A stretch of 64,000 nt of DNA, taken from positions 2,765,501-2,829,500 of the forward strand of contig NC_084672.1 in the NCBI RefSeq assembly GCF_028389875.1, written 5' to 3'. Position 1 is the stretch's first letter, and every line of letters starts with the position of its first letter. A model generated the notes under the pieces. The model did no database searches, was not told the origin of the DNA, and saw only the letters and a program-made list of their open reading frames with translations. Of this stretch, positions 39,401 to 49,355 are shown one piece after another. Made by a program: the position numbers and the translations under genes. The DNA is from Rhea pennata (lineage: Eukaryota; Chordata; Aves; Rheiformes; Rheidae).

Positions 39401-42400
39401 TTCTTTAAAATGCCTAACTTTAAATTGATCCAATGTATTTGTATCATTATTGTATTTAATTAATTACATTCTTGTCTATTTTTCTAAAAAAAGAATTTTC
39501 TTAATCACAAAAGGACAATCTAGACTTTCAATTATTGTGAACTAATCTAGACCTAAGTAGAGCAAGACTACAACTCTTACATATCCAGTGCCTACTAACA
39601 TTTCTAGACACAATGTCACAATGCTGTCTTGTGCAAAACTAGACTGGTTAAAACAAACCTGGTCTGCCATTTCTCCATGGATTCCCCTTTCTCTCTTGGC
39701 AGATAGGAATGTTGATGGAATTCATTAGCAAACACAATACAGTCATGACGGGCATCCTTTACGAGGTTTCGCAATTTGTTGTACTGTCTGGAATATGAAA
39801 AAGACAAATACAGCCTTGTGATTTCTTTTGATAATGCTACATTAACTCCAGTTGAAAATACAACCGAAAAACTCAAGGAAAACTAAAAAATTCTAACAGT
39901 GTGAGACCAAATCCTGTCATTCATAAACAAATGCATTTATTCTTAAATTCCACCATTGATGATAAAATCTAAAAAGTCATATGTAAGTAGGCTTTTTTTA
40001 ACTTCTATGATGAATGCTTCAGGTTTTTAACCGTATTTGTGATATGATACACATGAACCTTTTTCCAGTGAGACCATTTATAGCACAAAAAGACATAAAT
40101 GTTCAGGAACCTATTCTATCACTTCTGAGACAAAAGCTATTTCTTAAAAGGTGTTTGTGCCTTAAAAATATAAGACCTTGATCCTAAAAAATTGCACTTT
40201 TATATGGTATAGCAATACACAGGTTAACATCCAGTAAGGCATGTAATAATATTCTTATTTGCTTCTCAAAGACATTTGCTCATTCTTTAGTACAGTAGAA
40301 ACAAACACATAATCTGATTTTGACATATGAAATTAACATTGTTGCTGCAAAGTCTCCTTAATTCCTGTCACAAGCTATCTTATTAGTTCATAATAATATG
40401 CGTTCAATATCGTTCCTATCATGTGAAAATAGAATGGGCACTGTATTCCAAGGCATCATAGCTGTTTCCCATTCAAAAAAAAATATATCAAAACACCTGA
40501 AAGACTTAAAAGCAAATTAAGCATGCTATGCTTAAATACACATTTTACAAAAACAGTATCTTTATTTCAATCTAAAATAACAATAAGTTATTATAGAGTA
40601 AGTACCTGCGGCCTTTTTGATGTTGCACAGCTTGACATGCTGTTTGCATGAAAATAATACCCTTCAGCTCTGGAAACTCAAGAATCTCAAGGTAATCTTG
40701 AACCACCTTCCAGTCAGGGACAACATAATGAGTCACATCATCTGACAACAACTTGCCATCTAAAAATATAATTCAAAGATTAAAGATTTAAACTTTCAAT
40801 TGCAATACTGTTTTAAAAAAAAAAATACTTGCAAATGCAAGGAAATCTTAGTTGTATATCTTCAAAGGTATATCTATCTGTTTTACTGAGGAACAGAATT
40901 TTAATAACTACTCTGCTACAATTCTATTGTATAATTCCTACAATTTGTGACTGAGCCCTTTTGTTGCCACTGATCCAAAAATTTTGTGTAAATTCTACCT
41001 AAATGAGTGAAAAATCTGGTTTCATGACAAAAGAAAATCACTTGAAAAGTGCAAGTAATGATCCAATTTTCTCTACTTCCACATAAAAGGAGAGACTATA
41101 CATCTGCCACTGAAAATCTTTCTGTGAAATTATTTAAAGGACTACAAATATTTCCATTAGGGAGCTTCCACCGACTTCATCATTTAATGCTATTTACTTA
41201 CAGCATGCTCTCTTCTGTATCTAAAAGGTTACACATAAGGATATGCATGGAAAAAAGCAATGCTATCGTAAAGAGCAGTAGTTCTCAAATCTAATTACTA
41301 TCATCATAGCCAATTCTGTCTAAAAAGATTCCATATCTTAATCATAGTCCATCAAAACATCACAACAAACCCATCACAGAAGAAATTTAAAACACACCCT
41401 AGAATTAACTAATCGCTTTTGATTTTTCAGAGATTACTCAATAATTTTTTTTCTTGGGCTCTCCACTGCATTTTCTCTCTATGCCTATTTGTGATATTAC
41501 AAATACTGAACTGCTGGACTTGAAACAGTGCTGGCAGATTGTGTTCAAACTCTACAGATCCTGACAAGTCAAGTTATTTTCACATATTTCTTAGAAGCTG
41601 ACACAAGGCAGTCTGTCTATTAACACTGATCCCTAGAAGCGTGAATCAAGTGGGCTCAATTCTGCTTGGTGACATGAGGCTACATGTCACACTGAAGGTG
41701 TACAAGGGACAACTGCAGAACGCATGTAACAAATTTAATTGTTATTAATAATTCAGAAGAGTATTAAGAGTGAAATGTCACTTGATTTATGTAATCCGCT
41801 CACATTAAGCTATCCTTGCCTAACGTACACATCTAGATCAGAATAACTTTAAGTAGGCACAGCACGCCATTAAAAATATCTAGGGATGTGATTTATGCAG
41901 ACAGGCTCCCACAGTGCATGAAATAACATTTGCTCAGCTCAGTATGTAGAGTCAGAAGTAAAAACAAATGTTCACCATACTTCTGAGTTATGGAGAATAA
42001 TCACAAAGGGAAATATTCTGACACTGATTATAGCACAATTCACCTTTAAATCCAAAAGTTAAGCATAGATAGAGAGGCAAGAATTTGGCCCAGTATGTGT
42101 CTGTAACTTATCCTTAGGGAACTCATAATGAAAAGCATTAATACCTAACACATCTCAGCAGCTCCCAGACCCTTTACAGAGCAGTAACCACAACCCTGCC
42201 CTGCCATCCTAGATAGCAGTAATACACTACGCTGCCTGCTGCCCTCCATCACAACAGGCATCTAAACAGAAAACAGAGGTGGCAATATCTATGCCAACTA
42301 CAGTTCAGAAGAATAACTGTTAAAATTCTTAGTCTTTTCTCTTAGGCCAGCAGAGAGCTTAGCTTATTTAAACGCCTTATATGTTGTGCTAGTTGTCATT

Positions 42401-43268
42401 TATTTTCTTGCACTAAAGAAACTGTGTTATTTAACAACCCCCCCCAAAGAGAAATATCAGCAATCACATGATGACCTATGATGTACATAACAGCAGTGCA
42501 CTATGTAAAAACAACATGAAATCGAGAGGTCGCAGAAGCTGGCGGACTTTGTATGTCTGAAACGGCCAGGTATTGCACAGACATTAGTTACTGAATTACT
42601 AATTACTGAATCAGAATAACCACTGATGCAGAATTACAAATGTTTCAAAGATAACTGCTTGGCAGCACGGTAAGAATCCTCAACAAATATGTAGAGGATT
42701 TAATTCAGACTACAAACCACCGCCTTGCAAGAATTAACGCATTTTTGAAAGAGATTGCAAAAAGGAAGTGAAAAAAAAAAACATAAACTTGCGCGATCCT
42801 TTAGCCTTTTATCACCGCCCGTAAAATAACTGTTTACAGCAAAACCCTGTAGCATTAGCTGCTGTGGTATTTTCTCCTAGCATCTCCTTTTTCATCCGAA
42901 TTTTACTCTGAAGGTGCATTTTCGCCCGGTCGTGCATCTGGCGCCGTTATACTTCCCGCCGCTTCCCCTCAGGCCGCCCCCGGCGGCGGCGGCGCCATCG
43001 CCTCTCGGTCTGCACGCCGAGCCGCCGCCCAGCCCCGCCGCCGCCTCCCAGCCCCGCCGCCGCCTCCCGCCGCCCCCCGGCCCGGGCCGGCGCCCCAGGT
43101 CCCGCCGCGACGGCCGCTGCCGCCCGCAGCGCCCTCACCGCGCGGGCAGGCGGCGCGGCACAGCGCGCTGCGGCATGGCACGTCGGGGCGCACGTAGTGC
43201 TCCCGCACGACGCGCACCGAGCGGCCCTGCTGGCCCCGCAGCTGCAGCACCTTCTCCGTGCGCTGCAT
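27139..43268 (-). CDS. DIS3L: DIS3L, DIS3-like 3'-5' exoribonuclease of the cytoplasmic exosome (whole coding span, 17 exons)
   Basis: DIS3L is the RNase II-family catalytic subunit of the cytoplasmic RNA exosome and degrades RNA 3' to 5'. Seventeen exons join to 3156 bases (1051 residues plus stop; human 1054), all GT-AG with consistent phases. The order is: N-terminal three-Cys CR3-type motif (C32, C37, C41); degenerate PIN domain (about 55-185); two cold-shock domains (about 240-440); RNB catalytic domain (about 460-830) with the four metal-binding aspartates in [10 protein letters not shown] (D475, D481, D483, D484) and the RNase II Arg in SPIRRY (R797); and a C-terminal S1 domain (about 860-960) with an acidic tail. 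The PIN domain lacks the DIS3 endonuclease active site (PDWKVV where DIS3 has PDTNV), which identifies DIS3L rather than DIS3 or DIS3L2. The ATG at 43268 has G at -3 and lies in a CpG island. Confidence 0.97.
27523..27697 (-). CDS. DIS3L: DIS3L exon 16 (residues 891-949), S1 domain
   Basis: Encodes [20 protein letters not shown], then [15 protein letters not shown] and [10 protein letters not shown] of the S1 domain. The acceptor is CTTTCTTGTAG and the donor GTGAGT. Confidence 0.94.
29312..29457 (-). CDS. DIS3L: DIS3L exon 15 (residues 843-890), linker and S1 start
   Basis: Encodes [20 protein letters not shown] and [18 protein letters not shown], entering the C-terminal S1 RNA-binding domain. 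The donor is GTAAGT. Confidence 0.95.
29941..30119 (-). CDS. DIS3L: DIS3L exon 14 (residues 783-842), RNB end
   Basis: Encodes [20 protein letters not shown] with the RNA-positioning Arg (R797), then [12 protein letters not shown] and [14 protein letters not shown] 106-base intron separates it from exon 13. The final Arg842 replaces a Gln in human. Confidence 0.96.
30226..30380 (-). CDS. DIS3L: DIS3L exon 13 (residues 731-782), RNB
   Basis: Encodes [20 protein letters not shown] and [19 protein letters not shown] of the RNB domain. The acceptor is T-rich, ending TTTTTGACAG, and the donor is GTATCC. Confidence 0.95.
31222..31755 (-). CDS. DIS3L: DIS3L exon 12 (residues 553-730), RNB
   Basis: The longest exon (534 bases), starting [16 protein letters not shown]. 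It includes [36 protein letters not shown] and [16 protein letters not shown] of the RNB fold. It ends TCGATAGACACATG before GTATCT. The codon across the junction becomes Trp731 where human DIS3L has Arg. Confidence 0.97.
32331..32423 (-). CDS. DIS3L: DIS3L exon 11 (residues 522-552), RNB
   Basis: A short exon encoding [20 protein letters not shown] and CSLLSGVD of the RNB domain. The acceptor is TATTCCTCAG and the donor a consensus GTAAGG. Confidence 0.95.
33294..33541 (-). CDS. DIS3L: DIS3L exon 10 (residues 440-521), RNB catalytic centre
   Basis: Contains [18 protein letters not shown] with all four catalytic-centre aspartates (475, 481, 483, 484) of RNase II-family exonucleases, followed by [15 protein letters not shown]. 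The enzyme should therefore be exonucleolytically active. The donor is GTAACT. Confidence 0.97.
34205..34366 (-). CDS. DIS3L: DIS3L exon 9 (residues 386-439)
   Basis: Fifty-four whole codons of the second cold-shock domain: [20 protein letters not shown] and [20 protein letters not shown]. The acceptor is TTGCTGCAG and the donor GTCAGT. Confidence 0.96.
35175..35344 (-). CDS. DIS3L: DIS3L exon 8 (residues 329-385)
   Basis: Encodes [19 protein letters not shown] and [20 protein letters not shown], spanning the junction of the two cold-shock domains. The acceptor is TTATTAAAAG and the donor GTAGTT. Confidence 0.95.
35519..35543. repeat. Inverted repeat, 10-bp perfect stem and 5-base loop
   Basis: TGCATTAGAC (35519-35528) and GTCTAATGCA (35534-35543) flank TAGGG. 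It lies in DIS3L intron 7 (between exons 7 and 8). Confidence 0.95.
35918..36097 (-). CDS. DIS3L: DIS3L exon 7 (residues 269-328)
   Basis: Encodes [20 protein letters not shown] and [13 protein letters not shown], the first cold-shock domain. The donor GTAAAG splits the Gly codon of PTGKV. Confidence 0.95.
36423..36454. repeat. T24-A8 homopolymer block
   Basis: Twenty-four T followed directly by eight A in DIS3L intron 6. It is self-complementary over eight bases. Confidence 0.9.
37088..37166 (-). CDS. DIS3L: DIS3L exon 6 (residues 243-268)
   Basis: A short exon encoding [20 protein letters not shown] of the first cold-shock (OB) domain. The acceptor is a T-rich tract ending TTTTTTTTAG and the donor GTGAAA. 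It is too small to show up as an open frame by itself. Confidence 0.93.
37710..37886 (-). CDS. DIS3L: DIS3L exon 5 (residues 184-242)
   Basis: Fifty-nine whole codons: [19 protein letters not shown], a charged Arg/Glu/Ser linker, and [20 protein letters not shown] leading into the first cold-shock domain. Confidence 0.95.
38876..39011 (-). CDS. DIS3L: DIS3L exon 4 (residues 138-183), PIN domain end
   Basis: Encodes [20 protein letters not shown] and [13 protein letters not shown], the C-terminal strands of the PIN fold. The acceptor is TTTTCTAG and the donor GTAACG. Confidence 0.95.
39659..39787 (-). CDS. DIS3L: DIS3L exon 3 (residues 95-137), PIN domain
   Basis: Encodes [20 protein letters not shown] and [20 protein letters not shown]. 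The acceptor is ATATTCCAG. The donor GTTTGT is weak but used with the correct phase (two bases of the Arg codon). Confidence 0.95.
40606..40759 (-). CDS. DIS3L: DIS3L exon 2 (residues 44-94), PIN domain start
   Basis: Encodes [20 protein letters not shown] and the helix [13 protein letters not shown] of the PIN fold. The first Asp of the PIN centre remains but the following TN of active PIN domains is WK. The acceptor is TATTTTTAG and the donor GTACTT. Confidence 0.96.
43139..43268 (-). CDS. DIS3L: DIS3L exon 1 (residues 1-43)
   Basis: Encodes [12 protein letters not shown] and [13 protein letters not shown], then Cys37 and Cys41 of the CR3-type motif that in DIS3 contacts the exosome core. 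It is GC-rich and inside the promoter island. The donor is GTGAGG at 43138. One base of codon 44 is on this exon. Confidence 0.92.
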
Positions 43269-43400
43269 GGCCGCGGAGGCCGCTAGGCCCGGCCCGGCGC
43301 GCCGCGGCCGCTGCGCATGGCGCTGGGGGTGGTGCGACCGCGCGAGGCAGGGCCTCCTTCGAGGGGCGGGGAGCGAGAGCGAGCGGGGCGGCGCGGAGGG

Positions 43401-43756
43401 GGAGGCGGGAACGAGCGCGAGCGGCGCCGAAGGGGGAGGCGGGAGCGGCGCGAGCGGCTCTGAGGGGGAGGCGGGAGCGAGCGCGAGCGGCGCTGAAGGG
43501 AGAGGCGGGAGCGAGCGCGAGCGGCGCTGAAGGGAGAGGCGGGAACGAGCGCGAGCGGCTCTGAGGGGGAGGCGGGAACGAGCGCGAGCGGCGCCGAAGG
43601 AAGAGGCGGGAGCGGCACGAGCGGCTCTGAGGGGGGGGCGGGAGCGAGCGCGAGCGGCGCTGAAGGGAGAGGCGGGAACGAGCGCGAGCGGCGCTGAAGG
43701 GAGAGGCGGGAGCGGCGCGAGCGGCTCTGAGGGGGAGGTGGGAACGAGCTGAGGGG
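43401..43756. repeat. Minisatellite, 32-34-bp units with five-unit higher-order structure
   Basis: Ten units of 34, 32, 34, 34, 33 and 34, 32, 34, 34, 32 bases fill 43401-43733, followed by a degenerate eleventh. Each begins with GAGGCGGGA or a close variant and ends CTGAAGGG, CCGAAGGG or CTCTGAGGG. The length pattern and unit variants repeat after five units, so the array is two copies of an about 167-bp block. A degenerate G-rich lead-in is at about 43360-43400. Confidence 0.95.
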
Positions 43757-44372
43757 AGCGGGGCTGCAGCTGAGGACGGCTCTGAGGGGCTGGAGCGAGT
43801 TGGGGAAGCGGGGCCGGGGCCTGAGGGGATGCGGGAGCCTCGAGGTGGAGCTGGGAGCAGCGCTGAGGTGCAGCCCGGCGGGGACCGAGCTTCCTTAGAG
43901 CCCCAGGTTGTGCGACCGGGCGAGCAGAGGGGGTTAGGTTTCTTCTCAGTGAGGTAAAACTGAGAGGGTTTGGGTCTGTGTAGGAAAGGCCGAAAAAAAA
44001 AAAGCTGGGATATCTCTTTGAAGGTGAATGGGAAGAATCTGCCCTCTGTTAGGGTGGAGTGTGTGGCCTCAGGGTGGTGGAAATGAAGATACATGGTGAA
44101 TTTTCCTGTTCCTCTGTCCAGGAAAAATAAGAAGAAGCTATATTGCTGTACCTAAACTGTAGTCCAGCATAAATGTGTTTGTGAACCATCATGGTCTTCC
44201 ATAGCCTCTTCCACATGCAGCCCCGGGACCGCTTCTCGGATTGTATGGTTTTGTGTGGTCACCTCCCAGCACCCGGGGTGCTGAGATGGGGAACATGGCT
44301 AGGGTGAGTGAGGAGTGCACAAAAGCCCCGAGTCAAGTAATACTGCTATAGAGACCAATACTGTTTTTTTAT

Positions 44373-44480
44373 GTTTTACAAAGGGGAAGACTGAGGCCCT
44401 GCATAAAGTGCTTGTCCATGATCAAACAGAAAAGCAGTGGCAGGGTCATGAATGCAACTCACTGTTTCTGAGTCTGTCAG
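44373..44480 (-). repeat. MIR-like tRNA-derived SINE (reverse orientation)
   Basis: The plus strand reads as the reverse complement of a MIR core: TTTTACAAAGGGGAAGACTG, then AGTGCTTGTCCATGATC, AAGCAGTGGCAGGG and TGAGTCTGTC. This follows the order of the MIR/CORE-SINE consensus. Confidence 0.65.
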
Positions 44481-44837
44481 CACTCTGTATATGAGGCTGC
44501 AATGATGTAAGTATGACCTATTGGGGATGATTATTCTGAATATAAAAAAAAAAAAAAAAACAGCAATACTTTCTCAGAATTGCATACATCGTAACCTCAC
44601 TTGAACATAAATACATGATGTAAGCTGTCTAGTATTTGTCTTATGAGAAGAAAGATTGGGAAAGAACCAAGGCAGTGTTTCACTTTATGTTCCTGTTTGT
44701 TCTATTGCTTATTTTTCACATGTTTTATAAAACGTGTATCTTCAATGACTAATACTTGTAGGTAGCCAATTGGTGCCAGGAAATGGAAATGCCATCTGTG
44801 AGAAACTGATTTTTCAGAAGCCAAGTCCTCAAACATA

Positions 44838-44855
44838 GGAGGAGGAGGAGGAGGT
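44838..44855. repeat. GGA trinucleotide repeat
   Basis: Six GGA/GAG units in the intergenic region, with no context suggesting a coding role. Confidence 0.85.
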
Positions 44856-47800
44856 GGTATAACTTGGTGAGAGACGACCAAAGCATAGACTTGTTTTTGT
44901 TAGTCAGGATGATTTTAGACTTATTATGTAAGCAGGATGTGAGGGGGGAGACCGAAATGATGGAGCTCTTGTACAGTAAGAACACAGATGAAATCCACAC
45001 TGACAGAAAAGGAATGAAAAAGAAAATGTTTGGGAGAGAAGTCACTGAATTCAGTTTGAAATGCTGTAGCTGCTGATGGCTGTGGCATAGTGAAGACTTC
45101 ACTGAGATGTGTGGCTACTTAGTGTCATTCAGTGACTACAATAAAATGAAGGTTAATTAAATGAAAGTGATGGAGAGCACTATTCTGATTTGTTCAGCTT
45201 CACAGAAATGCAAGACCTTTGGGCTAAGTTCATGCAATGGTGATGCTATTGAGTAGCTGCATCCTTATTTCTAAAATGGATAATTTAGAAAAGTCTTATT
45301 CTTTCCCCACCCTTCCAAGAGCTTTCTCTTAGAAGCAGAAGTCAGTTTAGAGTTGAGTCAGTAAAGCCAAAAAGAACTGTTTACACTTCATCTAACAATT
45401 GAGTTTGGCCTAATGAGTTCTGAGGCAGATTTTCTTTCATCTGCCAATTGACTTTGTACATGGCAAGAAGTTTCTACAGGGTGAGGGTGCAGGGAGAGCC
45501 AAAACTTTCAGAATAACAAGATAATCCTTAATTGATTTTTTTAACAATTAATTGTAAAAAAAGCCCTGCTAAAATGTTTTAAAATACGGTATTAGAAGAT
45601 CTCATTAGATGCTGAAGGATGAAGGTGGAGTGCAGCACAGTTGCAAAGCAGTGAGGCAAATTTCTTCCTGAAATTTTCTAAGTGTCTGAGAAACAAAATG
45701 CAATAGAACAGATGAAAATAAAATAGTACAAGTATTTCTTTCTTTTCATAGAGTATTCTTACCTCAGAGATGCTTCTTTGGATAACACTAGTAAGTTCTA
45801 CAAAGTCTTTTGTCTTAAATGAGACAGAGAAGTCTCACTAAAGTTCAGTTATATGTTTGTTCTTGCCTATGTTGGGAAGCGTGCATCTCTCAGGAAGCCT
45901 CCTTTCTTATAAACAAAAGTCATGAGGTGCAGTGCAGAATTTCAACAAAGTACCGTTTGATAGAAGTTGCTCAATATTTTGGCAAAGAAAGCTTTCAGGT
46001 CATTTGGAAATACCAGCTTCCGGCTCAGGTTTCTCATGACTTGAAGCCTGACTCATCTGACAAATGGCTGGAAACAACCTAAGAAACTGATGTAGACGCA
46101 AAATACAGTTTACTATGTCGGTTGTTGTCAGGCATATATATGTAGAAGTGGAACATGTGCAAGATAAAGTAAAAAGCAGGTATTCAGAAATAGACGTAAT
46201 AAATTGTTGACCATTTAAGGTAGCACCATACCTCCTTACCAATTCAATTACCAATTCTTGCAAAGGGACTTCTTCCTGAGTTTTGTATGACTAAAATTGT
46301 GTTTAAGACTGTCAGTAAGCACAGAAAAGTGTATAGCAAGTTATATTCTGGTTTGCTACTGTGCCTATAGACAAGTCTGCAGCAGACCGCTCCAAGATGG
46401 AATCACATATAAGGCCCTATTACAGGCTTTCTGATAAAAAAAGATTAAGAAAGTAACACAAACAGGAGACGGTATTAAAGTCTGGTATCCGCATAGTCAA
46501 GTTATCGATAGAAATCTTGTATTTTCCTTTGAAAGAGGCCATATTTTTCCCAGGAATTCTATCACTGGGATGGAGGATGCAAGATTTGATTGTCTTACAG
46601 GATATCTTTAAAGTTGATTCTTCCATTCTTAAAGGAATTTTGAAGCAACCAGCAGTTCATCATCTGCTTCTAACTCATACAAAACTGAGTAAATGCTGGT
46701 TTTTCTCTTGGAGATTTCTTCTCCTGTGTTGCTGGTTCAGTAAAACCCAAATACTGTAAAAATAGTGCACATATCTAGAATGGTCTCAGGATTAATACAC
46801 AGCTCCTTGCACCAATCTATCATTAAAAGTGTAATGTACAGTTCTTACCCAGTTATGCTCTAGATGCCAGTATTTATTGTCTTTTAAAGATTTAATCTCC
46901 TTCATACTATGCAGCAAAGGAGTGCTGATAAAAGAAACTGCCTATTTTCTGAACAAAAGACAATGTAGAATTGAGATCATTATCCATGACTCCATTTCAC
47001 ATTGCTGCATTTTTGAAGTAAAAATTTTTTTTGCCTTCATTTGTCAGAGAATCTCTCAAACATTAAATTTCCTTGCATTTGTTAGCAGGAATGACAAAAT
47101 ATGCAGTAGTATCATAGCTGAAGATCAAGGAATTTTATTACATGAGGTCAGAATGGGTGTACTTGTCAATGAAGCTCAGCTTAACTGATGTAGACCATGG
47201 TCTTATATTATCCTGCTTATCAGCAAGGTACCTATTTGGAAATCTCTTTCTACTTAAAGGAGCTCTGCCAAGGTTTATGTTTGTTGCAGGGAAAAAACGC
47301 ACTTTGTTTCTACTCTGGATTTGCTTGCCTCTCAATATAAGTTTGGAAAAGGACTCTCATCGAATTTCTTTTCCTTGGGTACTTTTACAGTGTCATCTAA
47401 TGATCTCTTACTGTTTCGTTGATGACTTCAACAAGTTGAACTCCCTTCATTTTTTTTTTTTTTATTCTGCAACTCTTTAATCTTTCTGTGGCATATTTCT
47501 GAAAAGAATCCACTTTCTTAAAATTCTCATTGTATTGCGTGTATTAGCACTGGAAACTGCACTATGGCCTGAAACAGATGCTATGTAAAGTCTCCTTACT
47601 TCTTGTTCTCCTGTGTATGCATCTCAGAATTAAACTAATTCTTTGATGTCAGCATTGTGCCAATGGCTCACGTTGTTATTTATCTATCATTATCCTCAGA
47701 TATTTTTAAGAGTCAGTGCTCCTTAGACAGGTTTTCATTCTATGTATGCATCACTTACATTCTTTATTGCTCAATGTATAAACTTTGTCTTTGCTTATCT

Positions 47801-49270
47801 CAGAAATACATTATTTGCTTGGACCCAGTTTATGTAGTGATCTAGGTCAGTGGTCTGTCCTCTGTCTTGTGTGCCAAGCCAGTCATAAAAAATATGCCAA
47901 AGAAATCACAGTTGCCCTAGCAAATCTGAATATAACATTTTATTATAAGACCTATTAGTTAAATTTGCCTCAGCTAATTCAATATATGCCATGGAGATTT
48001 ACAGCTTTCAGAAAAGCACTGAATATGCTGACAAATAGCTAGATTTCAAAAAGCTTGAAATTCCTAGCAGAATTCTATTAGAGTGACATTACTGCTCTTT
48101 CCCCCAAAACCCATAGTCTCATCAAAAAAGATATCCAGTTAGTTTAACAATATCTATTTTCTGTAATCCTGTGTCAATTGATATTAATTATATCACCCTC
48201 TTTTAGTTATTTTTGTCAAATCCTATATTAATTAGACTTTTTGTTATTTTACCTGGGATTGCTCTTTGAGTGACAGGTCTATAATTACCTGGATTATCCT
48301 ATTTATCCCTTAAAATTATTTTGCATAACATTATAAAGATCATGTTAATATTCTTTTGGTAAAAAGAAAAGAATTTAGCTTTTGTGCATTGTTATGCTTC
48401 AAATTTTCTTCCTGCATTTTGGTTAGTCACAAACCATCTTTTTATTTTTCAGTTTGCAAGACCGGTTATCACCACTGGGAGACACTATTTAATTGGTTTT
48501 AGGTTGAAATGCTGGCTCCTGCTTCCATTATAATGTCTCATAGGCTAAAATTCAATTCTTTTCAGCTTCTATGAATAAACTGCTCTAAGTTGCTTGTAAC
48601 ATAACTAGAGCAATTTCTTCTGAAAAATAAAGAAGAAACTAAGTAGAAACAGTAGAAACTGTTCTGCAATGCAATAAAAAACCCACCTACAGATCTCTTG
48701 AAGCATGGCAGGAGTATGAAACTACATGATCTTTACAATTACTGGAAGCATAAAGGCAATTTATTTATCACAATTCCATATTTTTACTAGACTATGTATT
48801 TAGTTTTGTTCCCACCATCCCTTTCCTTCTTGGATGCAGTTCAAAAATTTGTTACATCACTGAATTACAAAGTAGTATACTATTTTTTTCACTCATTTTG
48901 TATCTTTACATAGTTCATTTCAGAGTTTTTAATCTATTTACTGACAACAGATGCATATCAGGAATGTCAAATGTTATTTAAAGAAAAAGAGTCTTTATAC
49001 TAACATCAATAGAATGTTAAGTTTTAGCCTAGTAAGCAATTTTACATTATGCGTAGATAATAAAAATGTGGTGGATTTCAGATACTATTTTTCATGGTAT
49101 ATAAATTTGTTATGTTAGAAATTATGAAAATAATTTAGACAGCCCAATGGTAAAGTCCACAAGACCAGTCTTTGTCATCAAAATCTGTTTGATTTGATTG
49201 GAACCTTTGCACTGAAGTGATGCTTTTTGACACTCCAGCCTTTGTAGTAACTCCTATATAGTTCAAGGGA

Positions 49271-49355
49271 TAATCACAGTTAGAGATGGAAGGACCTAAC
49301 AGGTCACCTTTTCCACCCACTACCAAATTAGGATTGCTCCCTATAGTATTCCTAG
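49271..49355 (-). repeat. Old CR1-like LINE 3' fragment
   Basis: AATCACAGTTAGAGATGGAA, then GACCTAACAGGTCACC and AGGATTGCTCCCTATAGTA match the order of an older sauropsid CR1 3' end in reverse orientation. Confidence 0.6.

Larger units (their letters stand above)
27448..43138 (-). other. DIS3L: DIS3L introns (sixteen), non-coding content
   Basis: Introns range from 75 bases (27448-27522) to 2.4 kb (40760-43138, intron 1). They hold a T24-A8 block (36423-36454), a 10-bp stem inverted repeat (35519-35543) and a possible hAT-like fragment near 38101-38160. I saw no nested gene, tRNA or snoRNA. Confidence 0.65.
42900..43900 (-). promoter_or_regulatory. DIS3L: CpG-island promoter of DIS3L
   Basis: A CpG-rich block covers exon 1, the start of intron 1 and about 600 bases upstream of the ATG. 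The region 43401-43755 is a G-rich (plus-strand) minisatellite with repeated GC-box-like GGCGGG cores. No TATA box is apparent. Being an island, it may also drive a divergent plus-strand transcript, for which I have no direct evidence. Confidence 0.8.

Noticed and set aside
43401-43733. Regularly spaced repeats resembling a CRISPR array
   Set aside because: There are no unique spacers. The units are contiguous, G-rich and in a vertebrate promoter, so this is a minisatellite.
43135-44094. A 319-codon open frame on the minus strand over the DIS3L promoter
   Set aside because: It is mostly translation of the 32-34-bp minisatellite and CpG island. Unit lengths are not multiples of three and no protein family is matched.
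46877-47480. Open frames of 103 and 112 codons in the intergenic region
   Set aside because: Low-complexity, hydrophobic, AT-rich translations with no recognisable motif; expected by chance in this length of sequence.
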